Assembly: GCA_022496185.1 (NCBI GenBank)
Contig: WTXG01000219.1
Coordinates: forward strand, 1 to 60,519
DNA: 60,519 bases
Direction: 5' to 3'
From: Multifurca ochricompacta
Lineage: Eukaryota; Basidiomycota; Agaricomycetes; Russulales; Russulaceae
The translations under genes and the position numbers were made by a program. The notes under the pieces are model-generated. The model was given only the letters and a program-made list of their open reading frames with translations. It ran no database searches and was not told the origin of the DNA. Of the stretch, positions 44,531 to 55,100 are shown piece after piece. The first letter of the stretch is position 1. Each line of letters opens with the position of its first letter.

Positions 44531-44736
44531 CTTATCATCCAATAGTAGCTAAGAGGTCCAGATATAGTCCATGATAAGGATAAGCCTTATCAGAAGCATA
44601 ATCATGTGGGGCAGCCCCACAGGAGTCATATCAGTGTGGGAATACTCCCACAGGAGTCAGAGAAGAGGGTCAAGTGATTGATGGGTCAGATGATCTAAGG
44701 GGTCATGATCAAAGCCCAAAGTCACATGGTCAAAGG

Positions 44737-47114
44737 TGTCACAGTTAGGTGCAGAACTGTGTCGAAGTCGAACAAGAGTGGGCCTTTCAAGTCAAGACTC
44801 AAGGTCACAGCAAGGTCAAGTTCAGTTCAAGCCCACAACGAAGTCAAAGGGCATGCGCGCGAGAATTGAAGTTGACGGCAGAGATGCTCAGTCCTGCAAC
44901 AAGTTCAAGATGATGAAGGCTCTCCAAGTCACATCTTGGAGAGTTCAAGTGGGGCTCTAACTGAGAGGATTCAAGGATTCCGAAGCACCTTTGATTAGAG
45001 ATCAGCAAGGGTTTTCATACCCGCGCGGGTAAGTGCCGCGGGTTTTGACGGGTACAGGTATGGGTATACAACTCCCAACCTGCCAGAAACCCGTACCTGC
45101 ACAGCGGGTTTGGTGGGTATAAGTGGCCATCAGTCATTGACAAGATCAGCAGAAAGTTAATGATAAAATACATTTGTAGCAAACAAATGACTATATTTTA
45201 TTTGATGTATGCTACAGGGTTTTTGTAAATATGTTCTAGTGTTATCCTATGAAATATCAAAGCAGATCAATGGTGCGATGTAAAATAAAAGTGTTATCAG
45301 TGATCCACTCTCTTGAAAATCATGATGCAACTGTTTTATTAACGCGCGATCAATTCTGCCGGTCTGGCACTATCTAAAATACACTCTAGACTACTTTAGA
45401 CTATTCTATAATCTAATTATCAAATTAGTTTACTGAAACAAGGCCCATGTGTATCTACAGGCTGCATAGGGCAGCAACTACATTGGACCAGCATATTGGT
45501 CTGATCTCCTTCCTATTAAGGAAGGTTGACTTAACAATCGCAGCTGTGATTTTCCATTGGTTTGACATGATTGTGATCACGCATAGATAACACAACAGAA
45601 ACGCATTCACAAATTAATTAGATACATAGAATATACATCTAAGATCTGACATATGATCAAATCACATCATTAAACAAGATAATGAGATAATGCGTTCGTT
45701 AATCTAGTAGCTGATATAGTACATCTAAAGTACAAGCCTGCGCCATGCCTGTTCCACAAAATAAAATAAAATAAGAATGTAAATAAAGAATCAAATTAAT
45801 CTTCTGAACATAAATCAGCAATTATTGAGGGATCCTGAGTAGCCACAAATGAACACGTTGTATCCAAGTGTGTATCTCCCAGACCGGGATGGTCTGGGCT
45901 GATTGTCCGAAATGCACGATGCAACCAAAGAACTTGCACGCGTTTCATTTTATGGGTAACCTGGGTATCAAAACAAATATCCAGGGGTTACCCCTGCCAA
46001 TCACTATACATTTGTCAATTATTTTTGCATTCTGTGTGGTTATCTGACAGGCTTTTCATTCAATGTTCTATTACATCCTATCTAATCATCTCTGTATATT
46101 GGGGTGGATTTTAGTTGTGCTTGTATAGAATTGAGACCAGAATAATAAAATAAAAATGGAATAATGAATTATCTTAATCTTCTGAGCATAAAACAAGAGT
46201 CATTGAGGGATCTTAAGCAGCCATAAATGAACGCGTTGTGTATCTCCTTGGTCCGGGATGGCCCGGGCCGGATATCCGAAATGCGCGATGCAAGTAAAGA
46301 ACTTGCACATGTTTAACACAGGCAACCCGCAGGTGACCTGTACCTGTAGTGACAGGTACGGGTACGGGTACGGGTACCAATGAAGATACCTGGGGGTTAC
46401 CCCTGCTATTCACTACCTTTGATTGAACACAAGAGAACAGACTTAGTCTGTCTCTCTACTTTACTGTACTTTAAATACAAGTAGTTCTAGCCATGTCATA
46501 GTAAATAGAAGGTTCTAGGACTATGACATAGTATCTAAATGGTTGTGCAGTAGAACTAGCTAGAACTAAGGAGAATTAGGAGGGGTTAGGCCCTCAGTAA
46601 GCAAACACTGGTGAAACATGATGTCATGTCGCACACAGGTCCTTCGGCGTGCGTCGGTTCAGGTCAGTCAGGGTCACAGTCAATCAAGGCAATCAAGGTA
46701 GGCAGGTGTCACACAGCGCACGGCCAGTATGGATCAAGGCAACGAGTCTGAACGTCGCATGTGAAGTCAGGGTGTTCAGATAGCAAGGCAAGAGCCTTTG
46801 CTGGAGTTACTGGTGAGCCAAACCCTCTCAAGTCACATCTTGGAAGAGGGCTGAAGGGACTTCTTAAGGACCTTTGATTGGTACAAGGAGAACAGACTTA
46901 GTCTGTCCTTGGATTTATTGAAGTCCTTAAATACAATATAGCTACTATGAAGTCATAGTCTAGATGTAATGTACTATGATATCATACTAAGGTCACAAGG
47001 TCTATGACATCAAAAGAGAGGGGCATAGAAGAAAAAAGGAGAAAAGCCGAAACAGCAGCAAGAAAATGTCACATGTCAAGTCATTAGTAACATCGCAGGG
47101 AGAATTCTGTCACA
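44737..47114 (+). mobile_element. Unit E: two adjacent diverged LTRs with no internal region, TSD AAAGG
   Basis: TGTCACAG to CTGTCACA, exact TSD AAAGG (44732-44736, 47115-47119) inside D1. It consists of two homologous repeats: E1 (44737-44995 plus 46424-46626) and E2 (46627-47114). Shared blocks include AAGTCACATCTTGG, CCTTTGATTG and ACAGACTTAGTCTGT. hAT copy B interrupts E1. There is no primer-binding site, purine tract or coding region between the repeats that I can see. A TRIM, or an integrated two-LTR product, are the options. Orientation is arbitrary. Confidence 0.78.
44996..46415. mobile_element. hAT-like non-autonomous element copy B (1420 bp), TSD CCTTTGAT
   Basis: Terminal repeats TAGAGATCAGCAAGGG and TAGTGAATAGCAGGGG (complement of right end); 8-bp TSD CCTTTGAT (44988-44995, 46416-46423). 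E2 carries the empty site at about 46871. Subterminal GGGTAC/GGGTAT hexamers at both ends. The direct repeat of about 190 bp is present twice (about 45755-45930 and 46125-46305). No transposase. Confidence 0.9.
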
Positions 47115-47726
47115 AAAGGGATCACATGGTCTGAGGTCATGGCTTTGAGTCCATGTCATGTGCCTACAGGTCATGTGGTCTGGAGGGGCAAATGCAAGCC
47201 AAAGTTGTCTTGTGTGCAGAGTCAGGTTTGGCAGGGACAGTGTCAGAGATCCCATGGGTGTCAGCCACAGGGATAGGTAGGGTACAGATGCTGGCCAAGA
47301 CAGAGGCCAAGCATCAGGGGAAAGGGGAATGCAGCCATCAGCACAGTAGCTGAACTATCAGTGAGTCAGGTGCAGGTATCAAGGGTAAGAGGTCCTGTGA
47401 GCATCATGTCACAGGCATCAGGGTAGGGTCCTGGGCATGTAGGCCACAGGCATCAGGCAAGGTCCCAAGGCAGCAAGCCAAGGGCATCAGGTCAAAGGTC
47501 CTAGGCACAAGGCCATAGACATCAGAGTGTAGAGTTGCAAAGCCAAGGGTCAGGAGATGGTGTAGTGCCAAGGAGAGACCAGAGAAAAGAGTGGGGTCAT
47601 AACAACTCTGCTCTTAGGTCAATTTCCATACTATCACCAACCATACTGGCAAATTCAGCTTGCTGTACTGGACTAACACCAGTACCCCCTATTAATAGTC
47701 TATTCCCTCCAGTTGACAGTGAGTTG

Positions 47727-48037
47727 TAGTGATATGCCTGGCCCAGCTCAGAGAAGCTAAAAGCCAAAGCTGCTGGCTCAGGCCATGGCTTTCAACAGCA
47801 CATACAAGTGCAATAGCAATCATCAAAATCAGTAGAAATCTGATCACAAAGTGGTTGATTTGGGTCATGTGATCATGTTTATCATGGCATTTCAAACTTT
47901 TTCTTCAATATAGCTTTGCAATATGTAACACACTAAGTCATATTTGGATTAGCTGAACTATAACTACTAGTTATATGTCATAAAATTTTCTCTGCCAAAA
48001 GCCATGGCTTGGGCCAAGCTGGGCCAGAACATCACTA
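47727..48037. mobile_element. hAT-type MITE (311 bp), TSD GTGAGTTG
   Basis: Imperfect terminal inverted repeats of about 45 bp: TAGTGATATGCCTGGCCCAGCT on the left, TAGTGATGTTCTGGCCCAGCT as complement on the right, with an inner block AAAGCCATGGCTT/AGGCCATGGCTTT. Exact 8-bp duplication GTGAGTTG (47719-47726, 48038-48045). Non-coding. Confidence 0.9.
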
Positions 48038-48045
48038 GTGAGTTG

Positions 48046-48460
48046 TAACAGTTAAGGCCAAAAATGGCCAAAAAACCAGACCAAACCAGACCTTACCAAA
48101 CCAGACCTTCAAACCCTAGTAACAGCAGATGTGGACATAGTTCCTGTGATTCAAAATTCATTAGTTCTGGTTAGTCTTGAGCTAATGTTATATTCAAAGC
48201 TCAGTTTGATGGGTTTAGAAATAGTTCAGGTGTTTAGAGAAAGGAGGTGAATTCTGGGTCAAGAGAGCTTTGTAAGTTTACAAGGAGCTCAAGACTGGAG
48301 AGTCTTGAGTAAAGTAACTACAGCTTATATACATGAACAAGAGAATGACATTGTGTTGAAGATGTCATTGAGATAGGCCTAGATATCTGCTTGTGTGGTA
48401 AAATAGAAAGAAAACAAAGAACTAAATGACATCACATGTAATGGTCATAACAGGATCTGT
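48046..48460 (+). repeat. Unresolved LTR-like sequence
   Basis: Begins TGTAACAG at 48043-48050 and has a TATATA motif near 48329 and GGTCATAACA near 48440-48453, as an LTR would. I could not find a target duplication, and no second copy is in the window. Confidence 0.35.
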
Positions 48461-48465
48461 AATGT

Positions 48466-48560
48466 ATAACTGGGTTGATTTTAGTTGCACTTGTATAAGA
48501 TGAGGCCAGAATAAAATGATAATGGAAATATAGAATGAAACCATAATCTTGGAGTTATCT
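48466..48560. repeat. hAT-like element relic
   Basis: The stretch with GATTTTAGTTG.ACTTGTATAA and AGAATAA.ATGATAATGG aligns with 30890-30960 and 46105-46165 in the two hAT-like copies. It is the last recognisable transposon sequence before the gene region. Confidence 0.6.
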
Positions 48561-48670
48561 TGACACTCCTAAGATCTGTCTCCTCAGGCTAATGTATGGA
48601 TTATACTCAAATAGTATCCTACTTTTTTGTATCTGGATTATTTCTTCACATTCTGTTCCCGATGAACGGT

Positions 48671-48696
48671 CACGTGAGAAAGTCAACTGTATAAAG
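48671..48696 (+). promoter_or_regulatory. cdc25 core promoter candidate: CACGTG box and TATAAAG
   Basis: A palindromic CACGTG (48671-48676), the binding core of bHLH factors, and TATAAAG (48690-48696) lie 50-75 bp upstream of the ATG at 48747. Only about 110 bp separate this from hAT-derived sequence. Confidence 0.4.
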
Positions 48697-48746
48697 AGAG
48701 CTTGTCACTGTCAGTCCGACCCTTCCCACTGTTCGCGACGGACGAC

Positions 48747-51095
48747 ATGGAGGGTTTCTTCACTGCTCCTTCGAATAGTTTACGTCCCGCCCCACCGACT
48801 CCTCTTTCTTTTCTGGCAATCGAAGTAGGTCAGTGCGCCACAGGCCCTCAATACAACCCAGAGGACTCGCTGCCTTCCGATCTCGAACTCTCTTTCGCTT
48901 CAACCATGTCACTTAATTCTCCCCCGTGGGGTCCTACCAAGCTCGTTGATGATCTGGTCAACGAAGATGTCGTTCCCATGGACATTTCTCCTGCTCCCTC
49001 CCGCCTCATTCATCAAGCAAGGAGATCTCGCGGGAATTTTCTTGAGAAAGTGGTGCGGCCGCGCGCATCAACAAGCGCCGCAAGGCTATTCGGTCGTGAC
49101 CTCAGCAACGATTTTAGCTCCATTCCTCCTGTAGCGTCTCATCTTGAGTATGGGGCTACCTGTGACAAGGATTTAGGCTTTCCCTCACAATGGGAGCACA
49201 GCACAGGTTCTACCCAGATGCAAAGCCCAAGTCCATCGTCCATTGTGGTATGTATGACTTCTGGCCACTTCCGACTTTCATTGCCGCTCGCCAGTCTAAT
49301 GTCATCACTGTTGTAGTCTTTGCATGCAATATCCGCGCCGGACGCCATGGACATCGACAAGTCTTTCACTGATGGCCTCACCTTACACTCGAAGGCAGAC
49401 AGTTTCCCTCTCCCTCCCTTCACTACAGCTGCAGGGACTGAAACCCACAGAAATATATTCAATGATCCCTCCGAGGGCCGCCAGGACGACCTTCCCACTT
49501 ATCAAACCAAGAAGCGTCGGTCCGTTTCCCCTGAGCCCACCCCAGAACCAGTGCATGGCCGGCGCCGTGCAGGCACAATCGGCGTTTTTGACGGCTCCTC
49601 TCCTATCACCGATTCTTCCCCGAGTGTTCTCAAGTTGGAGCGCATTGCAAATTGTGCAAAAAAGCCCATGCTTGGCGGCCTTGGGGTGCCCTCTAACAAC
49701 CATAGTAAGCGTCTAGACAAGCCGAACCTCTCTGCCATGGTGCTGCCATCAAGTGCCTCCCGGTTCGTGTTACCGCAACCACCTAGCACTTTACACGACG
49801 AGGAATGCATTCATGCCACTCAAGTACAGAACATTGGGCTTCCTCCACAACGTCGCGCCTTCTCTGCAATGATGCCGCTACCTGAGCACGGCGCCCGTCT
49901 GTCTGGAGATTCGTCTTTCGAATGTGGTGGGGGAAGCTCTCCCGACCCGCCATACGCAAAGCGACAGCAGGTTAGGACCATCCGACGTCGAGATGGCACG
50001 GATGACTTCCGTTCGCTCACCAGTGCAACGGCTATGGTCAAGCGTGACAAGGAAAGCCCCCGTACTCGTATGATACCTGAGTGGGGTATTGGTTTGGGCG
50101 GCTTCGGTGACAACGAAGCACATGGGAAAATCCTTCCGTGCCACAGAGTTCGGGAGGATGGTTTAATGCGGATAAATTGCGACACTGTGAGAAGGTTTCT
50201 CTTTTGAGAAAGTGGCCTATTGAAGCTATTCCTGCAGCTCAATGATCTGTTGGATGGGGCCTTTAAGTCCCAAATCATGTCATACCACGTCATTGACTGC
50301 CGGTTCGATTACGAATATAGTGGAGGTCATGTCCCAGGAGCGATCAACATCAACACAACGATGCAGCTGGAGGAGTACTTTCTTGGTGCAACCAGTAACA
50401 AGCCAACTCCCAGCGTGAGTGGCGAAGGTGGGCCAAAGCACGTCGTTGTTTTCCACTGCGAATTTAGCGCGAAACGTGCCCCTACCTTGTAAGCTTACTT
50501 TCAAGTTCTCGGCTTCCAATTACTCAATCTCTGTTTTTTCAGCGCAAAACACTTGCGTTCGAGGGACCGTGCTATTAACAATCACAACTACCCCCGTGTG
50601 CATTTTCCTGAGGTATATATCCTTGAAGGTGGTTATTGTCAGTACTTTAAGGAAAGTCGCTCCCGTTGTCAACCGCCGGGATATATTCGTATGGATGATC
50701 CCCACCATGCTGCATCCCGTAAGGAAGATCTCGATCAGTTTCGCAAGGCCAAATTTGGGCGAACCAAGTCGTACGCATACGGTGATGGCATGGGTATCGG
50801 CGCGTCAAAGGCGCAGAAGCGCAACACCCCTGCGGCACAAACAGCACAATTGTTTGCGGCTGGAAGTGCAGCACGGTCACGCTATGTCACAAGCAATAAT
50901 GGACTCGGTATGGTGCCGGAGGATTCCTTTATACTCCCTAGCGAAGATGAGGAGACAGATATTGGCGATAGCCCTTGTCCGCCGCCATCAAAAAATGCTG
51001 GACTGAAGGCAAAGAAGCTTGGTCTAGGTGGAACGAGAGGTCCGTTAATCCGCGCAGAGACATACGGACCGACTAGATTCGAGTCCAGACGCTGA
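48747..51095 (+). CDS. cdc25: M-phase inducer phosphatase (Cdc25/Mih1)
   Basis: Four exons fit without a frame break: 48747-49247, 49317-50186, 50238-50488, 50543-51095 (724 residues). Introns are 69, 51 and 54 nt with GTATGT/TAG, GTGAGA/CAG and GTAAGC/CAG borders. The long N-terminal half is low-complexity and regulatory in type. The C-terminal half is the rhodanese-like Cdc25 catalytic domain: KILPCHRVREDGLMRI, YHVIDCRFDYEYSGGHVPGA, INTTMQLEEYF, and the phosphatase loop HCEFSAKR with catalytic Cys531 and Arg537 (CX5R). YPRVHFPEVYILEGGYCQYF follows. By family it removes inhibitory phosphates from Cdk1 to trigger mitosis, in the nucleus. The start was chosen because it is the first ATG of the open frame, after a TATA box. 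It looks functional. Confidence 0.95.
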
Positions 51096-52101
51096 ACTGT
51101 TACCTGTCAGCAAACTCTCATCAGAATACCTCTTTAGGGTCGCAATTCCCCTCTCACTGTATGGTAAACTATCCTTATGTTCTATCTTGAATCTACTCAC
51201 CTTCCCATAACCAGCTTCACTCTGCGCCCCGTTCATGCTCTCATCGTTACCAATTCCCTTGTCTCACATATCTTCTATCAACCGCGGCATGCTTGAGAAA
51301 CTTGCAGAATAAGCCTCATCCCGGATCTGCTCTCATCAAGCCTCATGCCTGGGCAAAATCTCAACCATGGACTTTTTCGCTTTGCACAGACAGCACCATC
51401 ATCCATACAGTCTTCCCCATCTCATCGCCTCCCCCCGCACCACACATCAACCTAAAGCAATACAACCCTATGATCATTATATATCGATATCTGGCCGAGT
51501 GTACACCCTAACGCGCAAGTGTAGATGCACCCATACGGACTCACAGCTATCTGTCTTCATCTTCGTTGTCTTTATATATGTGGCTAATCCCCATTCCACC
51601 CTCGCCGCCTGAGTCAAAGTGTCTTTAAGCAAGCTCCTGACATCTTGTTTTTCGTATTATTATTGTCCATTAAATCTACAGTCACGGACATGGAATGCAT
51701 CAGCTTTCATATCAACGCGGTCCTTCTAGACTCTAGGTGCAGATAGTTTGTTATGACGTTATTGGTTGCTCATCTCGGCCTGTCCCCTCTTTTTCCTCAC
51801 CAACTCGTTATGTGTTTCTCTGCGCTGAGCCTACAACATCCTTTCTGGTATTTGTTTTTGTTCGGCTCATTTCATCCACGTTCTGCTTTAGTTCGACATC
51901 ACTAACTGATGCACTCTTTCGATGGCGCCCAATCTCCATCTTGACGATTTGTGAAAATCATATAGAAAACATCATGAGTCTAAATATGTCCTCAAACACC
52001 ATCTTTATGTCAATGAGGCATCGACCTGACGTGAGTCGCTATCAGTGTTAGAGTATTCCTGTGGACCAATGGGAATGCTGAGGATAAGGAAGTGCAGTCA
52101 T
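51096..52101. other. Intergenic, 3' ends of convergent genes
   Basis: About 1 kb between the convergent stops of cdc25 and POL5. Scattered short frames have no conserved motif. An AATAAG-like signal at 51308 and T-rich stretches could be 3' processing signals. I see no further gene, tRNA or transposon here. Confidence 0.6.
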
Positions 52102-55100
52102 TTATTTCCGTCTTTTGTCTGATACCCCAGTGTCTAAACAGACATCTGCCTTTCGCTTGCTTCTACCAATGACTCCCAACCCCTGCCCATCTATGTGTTC
52201 TGCCTCCCTGATGCTTGATGGGACTTGGTAGATCTGTGTCGATTGAATAATCTGCTTGCAGATTCCGACCAGCATCGCGGACGCCTTAAAGCGATCATGT
52301 GCTACGAGCGGTTGGACAGCTCTGTCCAACTTGTAGGTTCCCAGATGGTCGCAAACGACTTGCAACCAGCTGCGAGACGCCTCGCTGTGCGTGCACCAAC
52401 GAGTGCCAATTTCAGCACCTCCTTAAGGTTTGATGAAAATGTCGCGTTCGTGTTGCAAGCGGAGGAAATCACGCTATACAACTTGCACTGCAGCTGCCTT
52501 AAGAAGGCTCCAACTTCCTCCAGTTCAGTGTCCGGCTTGCAACCACCATTAACAACTGCAGAACAAAGCGAAAAAATAGGGACCACGCTTACGAGAAGTG
52601 GTAGGTGATTTAGTAGCATTTGCAGGAGTACATAAGCCTGGCCTTGCCGATAGGTATTGACAGCTTTCGCGGGTGCATCAAGCAGCACCGCGCGCATGCC
52701 CCATGCAGCGCGGGGGTATCGCCTGATAAAGTCACAGAAGAATTGGGTGTCGAGATCCGAGGCCTTGCGCTCAGTGAAGTCTATCAGCGACACATTATAC
52801 GCTAACCGAACGGTCTCTTCAGCGCCCACGCTAAGCAGGGATCTTGATACGTAAAGACTACAAAGGCCGATAGCGGCAAGTGCGTCGCGCGAGTGCACCT
52901 TGCGTGCACGGATATGGAGCTCGTTCAGGATATCCGAAGTCTTTACAATGTCGATAGCTGAAGGAACCTCTTTAAGCTTGCCAATACGTGATTTGAGAAG
53001 CCCGGCAGCTTTCTCGGATAGTTGTTTCTCGTCAGAGAATGTCAGAACGAGAAGCGGGACAAGAAGCCGTAAGATATGCGGGCTCCTGGGCTGCCTTCGA
53101 ACAAAGATGTTTAGGAGATCCAGGATCCGGTTTTTGAAGTGAGTAGCTCCCTTTGTGCTCCATCTGAGTCCTATCAATGCAAGTAACGCACGAAAGAAAG
53201 ACCATTAACCTTTTCCTTTGCCTTTCTTCTCTCTAGCTCGATCCTTGAATATCAGCGCAAGTTGGTCATCCATCGCCAACATCTGGTCATCGTCAGGCCC
53301 CGCTTCTGACTCTTCGCCAGACATGTCACCCTTGGCGTCTGTGCTATTCGCCCAGGTAAATCCTGTAGTCTTCTTTCGAAGTTCCTCATTACTTGCTTCA
53401 TCGCTCTTGGAGTTCTCATCGTCTTTCACACCTGTAAGGAATGACTCTGCATTGCTGCCGCCGCCCATGTCATGATTATTTTCAAAAGACTGATTGTCAT
53501 CCTCGTCTATCTCGTCAAAATCGGCGACAAGCTCGGAAGGATCCCGGCGCTCCAGTTGCTGTAGACTGCATTAATGACACCCAAAAGGGTTGATGGAAAC
53601 ACTCACAGTAAGAATTAAGCCAATCGTGCTGTCCTTGACTGCACTACTGAGCAAAGAGAAGGTCTGATTGCCCACAGCACGCGTAAATGCAGTCCCATTT
53701 CAAGGAAGCCTATGATTAGATCTGCAAGAATGTCGATGGGTTCAACCTGGAGTTCGTCGTCTTTGAAAGACTCATTTGAGTCAAGATTGTTTTGCGATAG
53801 AGAAAACAAGCGAGATGCACTGTCGATACATGACTAGTTCGTAGGGAGGTCAGCCAAAGAAAGATTCGGGTATTCAGTGGATATATCACCTCAAGAGATG
53901 CTACATCTCCCCTGTGATTACTATCCCCGACGTAAAATCGAAGAATGCAGGATTGTAGGAGTAACTCGACACCTTGTGCTTCCTCCTTTTTGTCACCGGA
54001 AACCTAGACATGTGAAATTTTATAAGAGAAAAACTGGGACCAAAAGCAGTCTTGAGCTGACCTTTCTTAAACAGATTACCATCTTGAAAGCATCTTGGAG
54101 CTTCTCCCGATCTGCTTGATCAAAATATATGAGAGGTTCGACATGTTTCGGGTCCTCTTCCAATTGCCTAATGGTTTGCAAAAACTTTTGAGATCCAGAG
54201 CTGGCCATCCGAAGCGAAACCCTTCATCTTCTGCGTTTGGTTAGCTGATTTGGTGACAGCTGACAACCGGGTGAGATCTGCCAAACAACTGAGCAAACAC
54301 TCGCGGCATTCGCGCCGCAGATTGTCCGAGAGTGGCGGCAAAGGCACCCCGTAAGCCTGCACATCCAGTTAGAGTGATTAGCCATTAACGCTGAGTAAAG
54401 AGGGGAGGGTGGGGAGTATAACGTACAGCAGCGGGTGAACCCCTTCGAAATTTCTTCTTGACAATGAAGATACCGTGAATGACGAACCAGTCTAAGATCA
54501 AGTGCATCCATTCATCGTTCTTAGGTATTGCACAGTTACGAAAGAGGGCCGCGAACTGTTCAATGACCCATGAACGACGTGCATCGATAACCTGAATATC
54601 ATGCCTGGTTCTTGGTGAGTTATTGGAAATGTTCGAAAAGGTCAGACACCAAACTGCCAATAGGAATGTCCTCCGCGTGCATAGTCCATCAGACGTGCAA
54701 TAATCTACTTTGATACCCTCGACGTTCATCGTGGTGAGTATTGACTCGACAGTCTTGGTTCTCGTTAGCTTGTCGAACTGCTGATTTCCATGAACACCCG
54801 TCAGTTGCAAAATGAAAGCGAGTCCAAGTGTGGGGTCCCTTTGCACTGTGGAAATAATCTTCGTTGCCTGCAAGACTTGTCGATCAGCATACACCGACAT
54901 CAGAAACCAAATAACAGGACTCGCAATTTGTCTAGCAAACGAATGTAGGTAGCGGTCCAAATGCGATAGGTGATTAATCCACGTCCTCATGAAATTTTTC
55001 GTGAACAACATCGGCAGGTCTACAGCCTTGACGCGCGGCAGTGCTTTCTGAAAAATTACAAAACCCCAGTACTTTCGCTCATTCGACGCAGACTCTGCAA

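Larger units (their letters stand above)
31941..47604 (+). repeat. Solo LTR D1 (about 1.2 kb net), TSD ACTCT, split by gypsy C and unit E
   Basis: Starts TGTAATGCTC, ends GTCATAACA, with exact TSD ACTCT (31936-31940, 47605-47609). Its pieces are 31941-32500, 44536-44736 and 47120-47604, which align in order with the uninterrupted copy D2 (43307-44456). Orientation is assigned only by alignment with D2. It is strongly depleted of CpG compared with D2. Confidence 0.85.

Noticed and set aside
48702..49316. Possible longer N-terminus for cdc25 from 48702
   Set aside because: The frame upstream of 48747 has no ATG, and TATAAAG at 48690 makes such a start implausible.
49383..50293. Minus-strand frames opposite cdc25 exons
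   Set aside because: No motif, and cdc25 on plus explains the open frames through its coding bias.
51293..52051. Small plus-strand frames between cdc25 and POL5
   Set aside because: Codon-poor, no conserved block, no introns or start context. Treated as intergenic.
53150..53177. A further frameshift in POL5 before the HFKNRILDLL block
   Set aside because: With the 39-nt intron 53171-53209, the phase is correct and no shift is needed.
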